From contig NC_057862.1 of the NCBI RefSeq assembly GCF_019393635.1, positions 99,596,145 through 99,660,144 on the forward strand: a stretch of DNA of 64,000 nt, in the 5' to 3' direction. The notes beneath the pieces are model-generated. The model was given only the letters and a program-made list of their open reading frames with translations. It was not told the DNA's origin and ran no database searches. This stretch comes from Dromiciops gliroides (taxonomy: Eukaryota; Chordata; Mammalia; Microbiotheria; Microbiotheriidae). Numbering within the stretch: the stretch's first letter is position 1; the number at the start of each line of letters is the position of its first letter. Positions 10,921 to 22,164 of this stretch are shown here, one piece after another. The position numbers were made by a program, and so were the translations under genes.

Positions 10921-11690
10921 AATCACTTTTTTTTTTTACTTCTGTGGTTGTTAGTAGCCGATATCCCACACACATCTCTTCATTTCTAAAGAGGCAGGGA
11001 AATGCTGGAGAGATTAGGGAAGGGACATTTTCTAATGTTTATTATTGTTATTATGAGCCCTTCTTGATTCTGGAAGATGTTGAGAGTGTTTGATGTGGCA
11101 AAACCAATCACTGGAAGAAAAAAACCTGCAATTTAAATATGAGATAAAAGAAGGTTTGCATATATGCATGACACAGAGCAGAATAAATTATTTACTACCT
11201 TCCAGGATGGCCCTAGTCACCAAGTAGTTGAAGACCACACATAGATGCTGCCAGAACTGAAGAACAGGCCTAGGCCCAAGATCTAAAAAGAGGTCCTCCA
11301 TCCAGGCACAGAAATGATTAGTCCATCCTTTGAAATGATGGACAGTTAGTCTCTGCTTTTCACCCCTTGACATTTTCTTTCTCTGCTCATTTGACTGATA
11401 CCTGCTATAAACCTCCACCTTCCATCTTACCACCTTTACTGGCTCATTTGATGATTTCTGCAGGGGTTCAGACAGTAAGGCAACAACACGAATGCAATTA
11501 GGACTTCACCCAGTGGTGGTCTACTTACTGTAAGGAGGGATGTCTAGGATTGCATCCCATCCAAAAACTGACATTTCCTATAATGGAAAGAGCCCTGGGC
11601 TAGGGCTCAGAATGCCAAAATTCTAATTCCCTTCTTTGCCACCATTGCCAGTTGTAGGGCCACGGCACGGCAATTGTGACAATCAAATGA
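10921..11690. other. Unassigned single-copy stretch
   Basis: No recognised repeat except a weak MIR-like phrase at 11586-11650. Confidence 0.45.
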
Positions 11691-11692
11691 GG

Positions 11693-11885
11693 CCTTAGGA
11701 CAATAGATTTAGAGGTGGAAAGGTCCTTTGAGGTCATCAAGATCAACTAACTCATTTTACAAATGAGACAACTGAGATTCAGAGAGAGGGAGTGATTTGC
11801 CTAAGGTAAAACACAAAATATCAGAAGCAGAATTTACACTCAGGGTTTCTGATTCCATATCCAGCACTATTTCCATTGCACCCCA
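11693..11885 (-). repeat. MIR/L3-type old repeat
   Basis: ATAGATTTAGAGGTGGAAAGG, ACAAATGAGACAACTGAGATTCAG and GATTTGCCTAAGG are the reversed core. Confidence 0.7.
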
Positions 11886-12173
11886 CTGCTTCCCTATCAA
11901 TTTCCATTATTATATATTATTCATTATGATAGATTACCTTATGCCATGTTATACTTTTACATTCACATTTATCAAAATAACAAATATACTAATAAATGTA
12001 TACGAGATAGTACTTTAATAACAGAATAGCCATCTTGTATTTCTGTCCTTTTCCTGAATCTCATTGTTGTCCACAATATTCATCACCCAATGGCCAACTC
12101 TTTGGCAATATATTAGCTAGTATGGTCCTTGGTCAAGAGATACATAGTTTGTTAGCATTCCTATACTCTAAGC

Positions 12174-12398
12174 TAATGGTTCTCAAACGTTTTCGTCTCA
12201 AGACCCATCTACTCTCTTAAAATTCATTGAGGATTCCCCCAAAGAGCCTTTGTTTATAAGGGTTATGTGTCAGTATTTACCATATTAGAAATTAAAATAC
12301 CTTACTATTATTATGAAAATAGTTTTTAGCTTCAGGTCCCCCTGACAGGGTTTCAGGTACTAGCCAGGATCTCCAGACCTTTGCTTAGAGAACTGCTA
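12174..12398. mobile_element. hAT-Charlie-type MITE with intact target duplication
   Basis: Begins GGTTCTCAAACGTTTTCGTC, contains CCCAAAGAGCCTTTGTTTATA and CCATATTAGAAATTAAAATAC, and ends AGAGAACTGCTA. This is an internally deleted copy of a well-known mammalian hAT. An exact 8-base duplication CTCTAAGC lies at 12166-12173 and 12399-12406. Confidence 0.85.
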
Positions 12399-12514
12399 CT
12401 CTAAGCCTTTCCAGTTTGATAGGGTGTGTTAGACATGGTACTTCAGGGCAAAGTCTTTGAAAACCCAGCTCCAAGCTATGATGAAGGTCTGCAAAGGGTT
12501 ACAACATATAGAGG

Positions 12515-12737
12515 GTTAGACTCAACAGGGAGAGCTAAGTTCAAATCCCATCTCAGATTCTCAGTAGTTGTGTCACCCTGTGTGATTCACTTCACCTCTT
12601 TCCACCTCAAGTCCTTCATCTGAAAATGTGGATAATATTGGCACCTACATCACAGGATTATTGTAAGGATCAAACGGGATAATATAGAAAGCACTTTGCA
12701 AACCTGAAAGTGCTATGTAAATAATAGTGGTGATGAC
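12515..12737 (+). repeat. MIR-type SINE
   Basis: GAGTTCAAATCCCATCTC-like head piece, TCACTTCACCTCTTTCCACC, CACCTACATCACAGGATTATTGTAAGGATCAAA and AAAGTGCTATGTAAATAATAG. Confidence 0.75.
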
Positions 12738-12747
12738 AATGATAATG

Positions 12748-12993
12748 TCATTCAGTTATGTCAGTCATGTCTAACTTTTCCTGACCCTATTTGGGGTTTT
12801 CTTGACAAAGATGCTGGAGTGGTTTGCCATTTCCTTCTCCAGCTCATTTTACAGATGAGAAAACTGAAGCTAACAGAGTTAAAGTGACTTGCCCAGGGTC
12901 GCACACCCAGTTAGTGTCTGAAGTTGGATTTGAATTCAGGTCTTCTTGACTCTAGGAACAGTGCTTTATCCTCTGTGCCACCTCACTGCCCAC
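12748..12993 (-). mobile_element. Marsupial SINE of the second type (MAR-like)
   Basis: Same layout as the copy at 2637: CCCTATTTGGGGTTTTCTTG ... GTCTTCTTGACTCTAGGAAC ... GTGCCACCTCACTGCCC. Confidence 0.85.
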
Positions 12994-13369
12994 TGATGAT
13001 GACAATGCATGGCATTTATATGATTAAAAATGAGGTGAGCTAACCATAAGGTGGGAATTAAAAAGCCACAAATTCCCATTTTGAGTGTTACACTGGTACC
13101 CATTAAACATTAACAGAACAAGATGAAGGACTCGATCCACATAAGGTATCTCCTCTGTGGAAAACATATTAGAAAATGCAAACAAAATTTCACAGGATCA
13201 GGAAAGACCTTGATCTGAACTCAAAGAGGGAAGACCCTCATATCATAGATCCAGAGAATCACCAATAATAACCATGACTTGGGCCTGCATAGAATGACAG
13301 TGCTAGAACGGACTTTGGTCCATGTAGGCCACCTTACTACCTCAACCACCAGGACATCTGGATATTTCA

Positions 13370-13500
13370 GAGGGTCATAGATTTAAAGCTGGAAAGGACT
13401 TTAGAGGTCATCAGTTCAACCCCCTCACGATACAGATTAGGTTAACTAAGGACCAAAGAGGTTATCTAATTTGCTCAGGGTCACACATCTAGTATCCAAA
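13370..13500 (-). repeat. MIR/L3-type old repeat
   Basis: CATAGATTTAAAGCTGGAAAGG, ATACAGATTAGGTTAACTAAGGACC and TTTGCTCAGGGTCACACATCTAG. Confidence 0.65.
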
Positions 13501-13510
13501 ATGGAGTTTG

Positions 13511-13658
13511 GGGCAGCTAGGAGGCACAGTGGATAAAGCACCAGCCCTAGATTCAGGAGGACCTGAGTTCAAATCTAGCCTCAGACACTTGACACTTACT
13601 AGCTGTGTGATCCTGGGCAAGTCATTTAACCCCAATTGCCTCACCAAAAAAAAAAAAT
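13511..13658 (+). mobile_element. Marsupial tRNA-derived SINE
   Basis: Complete head to poly-A; target duplication TGGAGTTTG (13502-13510) / TGTAGTTTG (13659-13667). Confidence 0.9.
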
Positions 13659-13667
13659 GTAGTTTGA

Positions 13668-14180
13668 CCCTAGATATTCCTTGACACCAAATCTAGTAGT
13701 CTATTTCTGCCATTTTAAAGTTATGTTTCGTTCAGATCACTCCTCTTTCCTGCATTGATTCCCAAGCAATTGGGGGTCATTGCCAGTCATCCTGACATTT
13801 GTCTTGCTACTGGACTCTGATGACTCTGGAGAAGAGAGTGAGGCTGATGACTACATGGCTCTGCCTCACTCAAATCTAATTCACTTGGAAGTCAAATCAT
13901 CACCCTCTGGATGTCCTTGGTCCTCTTCCAGAAGGAAGGACAAACAACAACAACCCAAGAAGCTAATGAGGGAAGAAAAGAGGAAAGGAATTTTTGATTT
14001 GGGGTTTTCTTGGGAGTTGGTAGGAGAAATAACAATGACCATAGAAACTCAGTCCAGTGCTCTGACATGATAAGAATTTTTCCATTTTGGGGTAGGTTGG
14101 CTTAGTCTAAAAGTGTCTTGGTTGTAGAAGTGCATTTCAGTTGTGAATGTGAGTCTAAAAAAATCAATCGGTTGCTCTTT
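13668..14180. other. Unassigned stretch
   Basis: No recognised repeat; a 96-codon open frame at 13780-14070 starts with a hydrophobic stretch and an acidic DSDDSGEESEADDY run but has no known product and no flanking splice or promoter evidence. Confidence 0.4.
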
Positions 14181-14329
14181 ACAACTCATTTACCCATTCA
14201 ACAAACTTGCATTGAACCACTGCTTGACTCCTGGTCTATTGAATGGTCCAACACCAGACTGGCTTGTAGGAAGCCACTCCTGCATCCCCTTGCTGATGAA
14301 GGCTTCCCCTTTAAGGGTTACCAGTTTAT

Positions 14330-14480
14330 TTACATACTCTCTCCTCCATTTGAATATAAGCTGTTCGAGGGCAGGGACTGATTTGTATTTATCTTCGTAT
14401 CACCTGTTCTTATCACAGAGCCTGGTTACACCATAAAGGTTTAATAAACATTTGTTGAATTGAATTGGATTGAACTGGAT
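14330..14480 (+). repeat. L2 3'-end fragment
   Basis: AATATAAGCTGTTCGAGGGCAGGGAC, CACAGAGCCTGG and GGTTTAATAAACATTTGTTGAATTGAATTG. Confidence 0.8.
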
Positions 14481-15185
14481 ATCAAAGGAGCATATGCCCT
14501 GTCCGTTAATAAGCTGCAGTCTTCTTAACATCCACCTGACATTTGCTTTTCTTCGGCCCACGATTTTATTTCTTCAGTAGTATTCCATGACTTTCAACCA
14601 TGAAGCATCCTCAGAAGATGATTAATGTATAAAGATGGACCTCTATTTCAGAGATAAAACTAGTATTCTTAAATGCACAGCACAATTTTCTAAGGGTATT
14701 CCAGCATGTTCTCCTATTCAATTCTAGGTTCTCTAAATTTGCCCATTTCATGTTTCTTTTGAGCTACTTCCATTCTGCTTTGCTCGTATAGCACAGCACC
14801 TTCTCTGATGATGACACGCCATGCTGGGTGGTCCTGTGCCACATCATGCAATCAACTCCAAAGTACCAAGATATAGGTACAGATGGACCAGATCTATGGG
14901 CTATCCATCCAAATGCATATTATAGACTGAGCCCCAGATGTTCTTCATCCACTTTTTTTTCCTGTGTAGATAGTTAGGGTGAACTCTTTTGAAAGGTTGT
15001 AGATTTTACTTAGGACATTCTGGAGGATTCTAGGACTTGATGCAATCAGTTCAATTTCATTTGGTTTGATTGGGTCTTTTGCCAAGCTTTCTATAAACTT
15101 TTTCCCCTTATCTTCAATGTCTTACTCCCTGGCTAGTCTCCTGTAGAAAATTTAGGAGAGAACATAGACAAAAATAACACAGGAT
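14481..15185. other. Unassigned stretch, probably decayed LINE
   Basis: The minus strand shows short stretches of frame suggestive of an old retroelement (around 14800-14950) but nothing that can be named. Confidence 0.3.
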
Positions 15186-15189
15186 GAAG

Positions 15190-15770
15190 GGATTGCATCA
15201 AAGTATTCATTAATGCACAAAAGTATCAATGAATCACAAAGCAGTATGAGCAAAGTCTTATGAGATTGTTGAGAAGGGAGTGGTCACTTCTAGCAGAAGG
15301 GATTTAGGGAAGGCTTCATGGACAAGGTGGCATTTGAAATTGGTTTTGTAGTTTAGGAAGGATTTTAAAAATTAGAGAGAGTAGAGTATTCAGGGTATAG
15401 ATAACAAAGTAAACAAGTGCATAAAGGTGGAGAATGTGCGATAGGTGTAGACTAGGGGGTCTGGAAACTACTACCCCTGAGCCAAATCCACCCACCACCT
15501 GTTTTGATAAGTCTCATAAGAATGGATTTTTTAAAATCATATTCTAAAATGAAAAAATAAAACAAAACTATTCTTATCTCATGATCCATACAAAGGCAGG
15601 AGCCATGGTTTGTCAACTCCTGGTTTAGACAATAGTGAGCAGGAAGATAGAGAATGTAAGGACAATGATGTTAGATGAAACTAGAAATGCAGGCTGCAGT
15701 CAGGTTTTGGAAAGCCTTCAACATAGGGATGCCTAAAGAACTGATGACACAGTGAGTGGTAAAGTTACTG
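15190..15770. repeat. Old mammalian repeat, split by a hAT MITE
   Basis: AGGGAAGGCTTCATGGACAAGGTGGCATTTGAAATTGG and GTTTTGGAAAGCCTTCAAC flank the hAT at 15453-15622 and belong to one older element of uncertain class. Confidence 0.45.
15453..15622. mobile_element. hAT-type MITE
   Basis: GGGGGTCTGGAAACTACTACCC, GAGCCAAATCCACCCACCACCTG and GGTTTGTCAACTCC match a common mammalian hAT family that starts GGTCAGCAAACT. 8-base duplication GTGTAGAC (15445-15452) / GTTTAGAC (15623-15630). Confidence 0.75.
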
Positions 15771-16018
15771 TCTCTAAGGGTGACCACCAAACATTATGAC
15801 TCCCTACCATCCACTCAAGGACGAGGAACCAATAAGGGTCATTGTGGTTACAATGGAAGACAGTGTTGGCCCCAGATTTGTATGATCTAAGATTAAACAA
15901 GAAGTAGCCTTGAGACAGTGGAAAGATTACTGAAGCATAGCCAGCATACAGATTTGTTTTGTTTGTTTATGCTTATATGTTATAAGGTGAGAAGGGTTTC
16001 TATGGGAAGAATGGGTAA

Positions 16019-16556
16019 TGAAAGGAAGAAGGAGGGAAGGAGGAAGAGAGGAAGGAAGGAAGGACAGAAAAGGAAGAGAGGATGGAAAGAAGGAAGGAAG
16101 GAACAAAGGTAGGAAGGAAAGGAGGGAGGGAGGGAGGGAGAGAGGGAAGGAAGGACAGAAAAGGAAGGAAGGAAGGGAAGGAGGAAGGAAGAAAACAAAA
16201 GGAAGAAAAAAGAAAGCAGAAAGGAAAGAAATAAAATGATAGAGGAAGGAAGAAGGGAGGGAGGAAAGAATAAAGAAAGAAGGAAAGAAAAAGAATGGAA
16301 GGAAGAATGAAAGGAAGAAAAAGAAATAGGAAGGAAAGAAAAAGGAAGGAAGGAAAGAAGAAGAAAGGGAGGAGGAAATGGAAGAAGAAAGAAAAGAAGA
16401 AGGAGGGAGAAAGGAAAGAAGAAAAGAGAGAAGGAAGGAAGAAAATGAAAGGAAGAAAAAAGAAAGCAGGAAGGAAAGAAAGAAGAAAGAAAAAGAGAGA
16501 GGAAGGAAGAAAAAAAGGAGGGAGGAAGGAAAGAAGGAAGGAAGGAAGGAAACATT
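16019..16556. repeat. Long imperfect (GGAA)n/(GAAA)n purine tract
   Basis: About 540 bases in which the plus strand is almost only A and G, with scattered pyrimidines. Mirror-like GGAA/GAAA blocks could form triplex DNA. All open frames across it (one 204 codons on the minus strand) are compositional artefacts. Confidence 0.95.
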
Positions 16557-16764
16557 AATAACCCCATTAAAACAGAAAAAATCTTGGAGGGCACACTATC
16601 AGAGAAATGTTATAAATACATCCTTCATTGTGTGTAACAAAAGTACCCAGGTCCATAGACAAAGGTTTTTTGTTCTTTGTTTATTACTGCCCATTTGCTT
16701 ATAATTTCTAAATTCACAATTAAAAAGAAAATTTCTTTTAAAAGAACGAGCTTGTCACGAGGAA

Positions 16765-16920
16765 GCATGCATGCTGATTTCAGCTCTGTTGCTACACGAC
16801 CTTGATCAAATCACTTCCGCTCTCTGGACCTGTATCCTTACCTGTAGAGTTGGGGTGGAGTTTAAACTGGACGATCTCGAAGACCCCTTTGAACTTTAAC
16901 TTCTGTGCTTCTGTACATGC
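16765..16920 (+). repeat. MIR fragment
   Basis: GCATGCATGCTGATTTCAGCTC, GACCTTGATCAAATCACTTCC and CTCTCTGGACCTGTATCCTTACC follow the MIR order. Confidence 0.6.
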
Positions 16921-17910
16921 TTGGGAGCCATTAGCATTAGAAGTCTTTTCTGTCTGTAGCTGCCTGACATGTATGAACAAGATGGAAATGTCTACAAGCT
17001 GAAGACACAAACACTCGGGATGTTTACATTTCTTTTCTCAATGCACTGCGTGTGAAACAGAGGGTTTCAGGATCCTCAAGAGCTTAGGATGTCTGGATTC
17101 TGATTTTTTAAAAATTGTACTGGGGGGTGCAGCGGTTGTTTTTCTGTTTTTTTTTTTTAAACATAAACTCAGAAACCTTTGGATCTCATCTGGGGATAGT
17201 AGACGGAGTAGCTGAAGGCAATTCTGGGGACCAGGCTTGGCTGCAAAAGTGAAAATGTTGAAACTTGGTCATTCTTGACTGGAACTTGAGGGAAAGTAGC
17301 CCAAACAATCTGTGTTGCTTCAAACAGAAGGAAAACTGGTGCCCAAGTTGGAGTGAGCCCCGCCCCACCCATCACTCAGCCTTTTCTCTTTAGGTCCTCT
17401 CAGGGAGGGTGCTCCCCTCCCCTCGGGCGGATGACCCTAGATCGGGGTTGTCTGGTGGGTGGTCTTTACTGGGATACAAAGAACATTCCTGAGACCTGAC
17501 TAACCAGATCCAATCACCTAATATCCCCTCTCACTCAGGGCGTGTACCCCAGCTGTGAGCTGGGATGTTTTGGACCTTAGGAACCGAGTTGACCGGCTCA
17601 ACCTTTCTTAAACTGAAGAACTGGGTGACAGCCTACCCTGGGACTGCGTGATTACCTGCTTGGATCCAAAAACTAAATTTGTCAGATGCACAAAGCCCTC
17701 AGATGCTAGCGATTTCTGCTTCTCTTTCTTTACCTCTCCCTTGAGCACAGTGACTTGCATTTGCATATAGTAGGCCCTGGATAATTGAATTAAACTTAAT
17801 TGATTTGAATTGAGTTCAGAGAGCAAGAAAAGATTTGAGCTGATGAGACTCCTTTTTTTTTCATACTGACAGCATCAAGAGAAGAAAAATGTCTTAATTA
17901 CAAACAATAG
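16921..17910. other. Unassigned single-copy stretch
   Basis: Locally CpG-bearing (17340-17600, e.g. CTCGGGCGGATGACCC). A short L2-like TAGGCCCTGGATAATTGAATT lies near 17770. No coding product recognised. Confidence 0.4.
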
Positions 17911-17920
17911 TTATACAGGT

Positions 17921-18013
17921 TGTCCCAAAAATCTTAGTGCCGTTTTAAGCTATTGAAACTTCAGTTTTTTAATAGCTATTAAATATTTAAACGGCACTAA
18001 GACTTTTGGGACA
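17921..18013. mobile_element. Mariner-like MITE (palindromic)
   Basis: TGTCCCAAAAATCTTAGTGCCGTTT at the left is mirrored by AAACGGCACTAAGACTTTTGGGACA at the right (one mismatch in 25), giving a 93-base near-palindrome of two mariner ends with almost no interior, like the human MADE1 type. Confidence 0.85.
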
Positions 18014-18019
18014 TTCTCC

Positions 18020-18190
18020 TTTTGCATCCCACAATCACCCTGTGAGGCAAGGAACTACAGGTATGGTTATCCCCATTTTAGAGATGAGGGAACTGAAGCT
18101 GAGAGACTAAATGACTTGCCTGTGATCACACAGCTAACAACATGTCAGAGGTAAGTCTTCCTGATTCCCAGGCAGTACCCTATCCACTAA
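18020..18190 (-). repeat. MIR fragment
   Basis: CAATCACCCTGTGAGGCAAGG, CCCCATTTTAGAGATGAGGGAACTGAAGC and GACTTGCCTGTGATCACACAGC. Confidence 0.8.
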
Positions 18191-18368
18191 GCAGTACTTC
18201 CTTTCTTCTGAAGAATCTAGATGGAAAAAGTGAAATTTATCCAGTTTATACAAGGAATGGGTACCTTGTTTTTGGCCCTGAGGGCAACCATAGGGAAAAT
18301 GGAGAATGTGTTCCCTACTCTCAGGGAGTTCACAATCTAATGGGGGATAAAGAATAGGAATAGTAGCA

Positions 18369-18500
18369 GGGGGTAGCTAGGTGGCGCAGTGAATATAGCA
18401 CGGGCCCTGGATTCAGGAGGACCTGTGTTCAAATCCGACCTCTGTCGCTTAAGCTTCATTGCCCCACAAAAAAAAAAAAAGAAAGAAAAAGAAAAGAAAA
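18369..18500 (+). mobile_element. Marsupial tRNA-derived SINE, internally shortened
   Basis: Head intact but the middle (ACTAGCTGTGTGACCCTGGG region) is missing. Exact 13-base duplication AGGAATAGTAGCA at 18356-18368 and 18501-18513. Confidence 0.9.
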
Positions 18501-18689
18501 AGGAATAGTAGCACACAGTTCTGTGAAGGCTTTCCTCACAACCACCCTGAGGATTAGGCAGAGAGGTTTGCCCCCCATATGGAGGTCATATGTAGGAGCC
18601 AGGATAACAACTTCGGTCTCTCCAGCTCCAAAATCCAATTCCACCATAACACACTGCACCCACCCTAGAACCAATAAATACATAAAGAA

Positions 18690-18800
18690 ATCAATCAATT
18701 AACAAGCATTTATTGAGTACTTTGTGCCAGACACTGTGCTAAACAGGTAAAATAATGCCTGCCTTCACAAAGCTTACATTCAAATCAGAGAAGCAACATC
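18690..18800 (-). repeat. L2-tail repeat, reversed
   Basis: TCAATTAACAAGCATTTATTGAGTAC, GTGCCAGACACTGTGC and CTTCACAAAGCTTACATTC. Confidence 0.8.
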
Positions 18801-18839
18801 CAAGAGGGAAAGGCACTCACTACTGAGGGACAATCAGCC

Positions 18840-19415
18840 CAGTTCAAAGTTTACTCTTCTGTCCTTCTCCCATTCATATCTTAGTCACCCTTTGAGATCC
18901 AGCTCAAGGTCTTTTTGCCTTAAGAAACCTTCCTTGAGAATCCTGGCTCCATCCTGCCATTCAAAATTCTTTTCAACCTAGCTCCTTGCAGGCTTTGTAT
19001 ACCTTATACCACCATATAGTGTCACTGGCCAGTATGGTTGTTCCACAAGCAAGACACTCCATCTCCTGGTTCATGGTATTTCCTCTGGCTGTCCCCAATC
19101 TGAAATGCTCTTTGTCCTCAACACTTAACTGACTTCCCTGACTTCCTTCAAGCCACAATTAAAATCCTACCTTTAAAGGAAGCTATTCCCAGTCTCTTTT
19201 ACTTATAGTCTTTTTGCCTGTTAATTATTTCCTACTTACCCTTGTATAAAACTTTCTTCATATATATGTATTTGCACGTTGCCTCCCCCCCCCAAGATTG
19301 TAAGCTCTTTGAGACCAGGGGCTGTCTTTTGCCTCTTTCTGCATCTCCAGCCCTTAGCACAGTGCCTGACACTTAGTAGGCAAATAAATGTTTGTTGATC
19401 GATTAATCTAAATAT
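18840..19415 (+). mobile_element. L2 LINE 3' portion
   Basis: CACCCTTTGAGATCCAGCTCAAGG, AAACCTTCCTTGAGAATCC, AGCCACAATTAAAATCC and the tail AAGCTCTTTGAGACCAGGGGCTGTC ... AATAAATGTTTGTTGATCG give the standard L2 3' layout. Confidence 0.8.
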
Positions 19416-19550
19416 CCACAATATTTACTCTCTTTATTACATAGCTTATCTTTAATGGTAATGAATTTTATTTTGTTTACTTGTCTTCCATGCAAGTTAG
19501 TCTGATTTCCCCAGTTATAGTGTTAGCTTCTTTTAGAGACAAAGGCTGTC

Positions 19551-19701
19551 TTTTTTTTTGGGGGGGGGGGGGCAATGAGGGTTAAGTGACTTGCCCAGGG
19601 TCACACAGCTAGTTAGTGTCAAGTGTCTGAGGCCAGGTTTGAACTCAGGTTCTCCTGAATCCAGGGCCAGTGCTTTATCCACTGTGCCACCTAGCTGCCC
19701 C
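19551..19701 (-). mobile_element. Marsupial tRNA-derived SINE
   Basis: Poly-T plus a G12-13 run at 19560-19572, then GCAATGAGGGTTAAGTGACT to GTGCCACCTAGCTGCCCC. The G-run is a local expansion at the tail junction. Confidence 0.88.
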
Positions 19702-19739
19702 AACAAGGGTTATATCTCACACAGGAAAATCTTAGTATT

Positions 19740-20235
19740 CTAAGACCATATTTTTTCTGCCTTTAGAGTTTAACCCTTTAAAGAAGGGTTAAACAAGTAT
19801 CCCATAGGACATCTAAGGGAGAGGTGGCAATGTCCACCACCAGACTGGAGCATTGTCCTTTGTCTCTTCATCAATGGCTTTCTTTTCCACCTGTCATAGC
19901 TTTGACAACTCACCTTTCCATTTCCTTTTCCTTCTATTTTTCTTCTCTTTTCTATCTCCTGTCAGTTTCCCCAAACTTCTCCTTTTTAGCATGGAAAAGC
20001 TTTCCTCTCTTAGATGTCAACAGCCAATCAGAGTTCTCCTTTGCATCTGCTTAGTGAATGAGCTTAATCATTGTGCTCCAGGGAGGAAGAAGGTAACTTC
20101 CAGGTCTTTGGCCCTTCCTGGCTGATTTTGGCTTTTCTCCTCTACCCAAAGTGCTTTCCTCCTCTTCAATCCCCACCCCCACCCCTTTTGCAAGTTTGGC
20201 ACTATTTGCAGTTATCAAGTTTGGCTTATGGCTGT
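19740..20235. other. Unassigned pyrimidine-rich stretch
   Basis: T/C-rich sequence at 19900-20000, no recognised element. Confidence 0.4.
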
Positions 20236-20239
20236 GTCT

Positions 20240-20350
20240 CCCATAAAATCAAAATCATAAGAGATAGAAAGGATCTTGGAGGTCATTTAATCCAATCACC
20301 TCATTTTAGAGATAAGGAAACTGAAGTCCATAGAGGTGAAGTGACTTAGA
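20240..20350 (-). repeat. MIR/L3-type old repeat
   Basis: AGATAGAAAGGATCTTGGAGG and GATAAGGAAACTGAAGTCC. Confidence 0.65.
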
Positions 20351-20659
20351 CCTCTTTCCTTACTAAAACTGTATGCCAGCTGCCTATCATAGTTCTCCAC
20401 AGGCTGGAAAGCCTAGTGGAAGCCCTTAGTTGGGGCTTGCTAATTGATCAAGCTTTGATTTAAATATTCCTTCTGTTATAGATTTATTCCGTACTTTACA
20501 CTGTGACAAATAGGCTTTTTTTTCCTACACCCAACCATTGCATGATAGGATGTGGTTTACTGAAATACCCCCTAACCAATCCAAAGAGCTTTGATGGAGA
20601 TAGAAAGTTTTTAGTTTGGGTTTATTTTCTTCTCCTCTTTCTTGTTTAAATTTACTAAA

Positions 20660-21260
20660 GACATTTGACATCAGAAGCTTCCGGAGCCAAGGGCTTGGTC
20701 TCTGTGACCTGGCCCAGCAGGCAGCAATATACCCAGAGAACCACTCCACCATTGCCAAGGGTACTACTATGGCCCTATGCAGATAATTAGCGCAGCCAAG
20801 GAGCAAACAAATATTTGCCTACTGTTCCATCTGCGTGATTCTCATTGAGGCCTGGGAGCCAGGGACTGACTCTCTCTCAACTGAGGTGCACGCCTGTGTG
20901 ACTGGGGAGACATACGGGGAAGATAAAAATGCCGGCTGGTGAAAGAAATGCCGAGGCACACTCTGTGAACCGCCTCTGATTTGCAAATGAAATTTCTTCC
21001 CACAGACAATGCAGGCAACATCAGGCTCTGATTGAAGAGCCAACTCCTCAAAGTCTCAGAGTCAGCAGCGGCCGCCAAACCTCCAGCCACCGAAGGCGGA
21101 AGGCAGAGATGGAAATAATGAACTGCATTAGCTAAGAGATTGAAAGAACCATCTCTATTAGACAGCTGTTAGGGTCAAAAGGAAACCAGAAAGGAGATAC
21201 CAAGAGGAAACCCCGGCTCCCCAGAATAATTGCGGTGCAATTAATAACCAGTGAATCACC
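20660..21260. promoter_or_regulatory. Candidate conserved enhancer-like element
   Basis: A 600-base repeat-free block with retained CpGs (CAGCAGCGGCCGCC at 21065, GCGTGATTCTC, TACGGGGAAG, ATTGCGGTGC), mixed with AT-rich homeodomain-like words (GCAGATAATTAGCGC, GTGCAATTAATAACC, GATTTGCAAATGAAAT). This composition is typical of deeply conserved vertebrate enhancers. It is the strongest such candidate in the window. Small open frames overlap on both strands without recognisable product. Confidence 0.45.
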
Positions 21261-22000
21261 ATCCTCTGTGGATGCCGGAACTTGCAAGCAACATATGAAG
21301 GGGGAGGATAGCCCTCCAGTCACTCACTGGGAAGAATGGCCCATGATTCTCTTTCCCAACTTTATGTCCATAAGGCATAAAGTAACACCCTCAAAAGATG
21401 GGTCAATAAGACCTTGTGGCTTAAAAAAATCAATACAAAAGAAATAAACAGCTACAGAGTGAGCGTGTCATCTGGAAACCTAGCAACAGGTTAAAAGGAT
21501 TCCCTCCCCTGTTCTGATACAAGGTTGTTTTCTGGACATTTGATTCAAGGGCCATAGACAGTTATCAAACGAGAGCTTAGAAGCTACATAAGGGAAGGCA
21601 GTTTAAGAGGGAAAGCAATGAGGGTGGAGTGGTATTGGGAAGGGAGGAAAGATGGCTCAGACACTCCCCATGTCCCCACTCCAAGTCATGGTCCCTCAAG
21701 GTGGTTATCTGTTCCCACCTTGCCTGACCCCCTTTTCCTCCCTTCTGAATCTTTGAGGTTCAGAACAGAGGTCATGGTTCTAGAAAGAATAAATATCCTT
21801 CAAAGTTATTAACACCCGCAGGCTATGTTCATGACAAAGCAACTGCCCACAATTATTTGGAAGGATAACTTTTGAACTTTTGATTAAAATTTGTAAATAG
21901 ATTTTTAACAACTTGTGTTTTTACACCACTGAAATTTCCCCCTTGTATTCCTTCTTTTGTCACCTTTCAGAGAGCTATCCCTTATAAGGAAGAATTTAAA
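21261..22000. other. Unassigned single-copy stretch
   Basis: No recognised repeat or coding signal. Confidence 0.45.
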
Positions 22001-22004
22001 ATAA

Positions 22005-22160
22005 GAGAGGGAGGGAGGGAAGGAAGGAAGGAAGGAAGGAAGGAAGGAAGGAAGGAAGGAAGGAAGGAAGGAAGGAAGGAAGGAAGGAAGGAAGGAAGGA
22101 AGGAAGGAAGGAAGGAAGGAAGGAAAGAGGAAAGGAGGAAAGAAAGAAAGAGGAAGAAGA
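22005..22160. repeat. (GGAA)n purine microsatellite
   Basis: About 27 uninterrupted GGAA units flanked by GGGA and AAAG-type units. Confidence 0.97.
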
Positions 22161-22164
22161 GGGA

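Noticed and set aside
15980..16594. 204-codon minus-strand frame rich in Phe, Leu, Pro, Ser
   Set aside because: It is the translation of the purine tract on its pyrimidine strand; low complexity with no conserved feature. The same applies to frames in 1086-1322 and 21905-22334.
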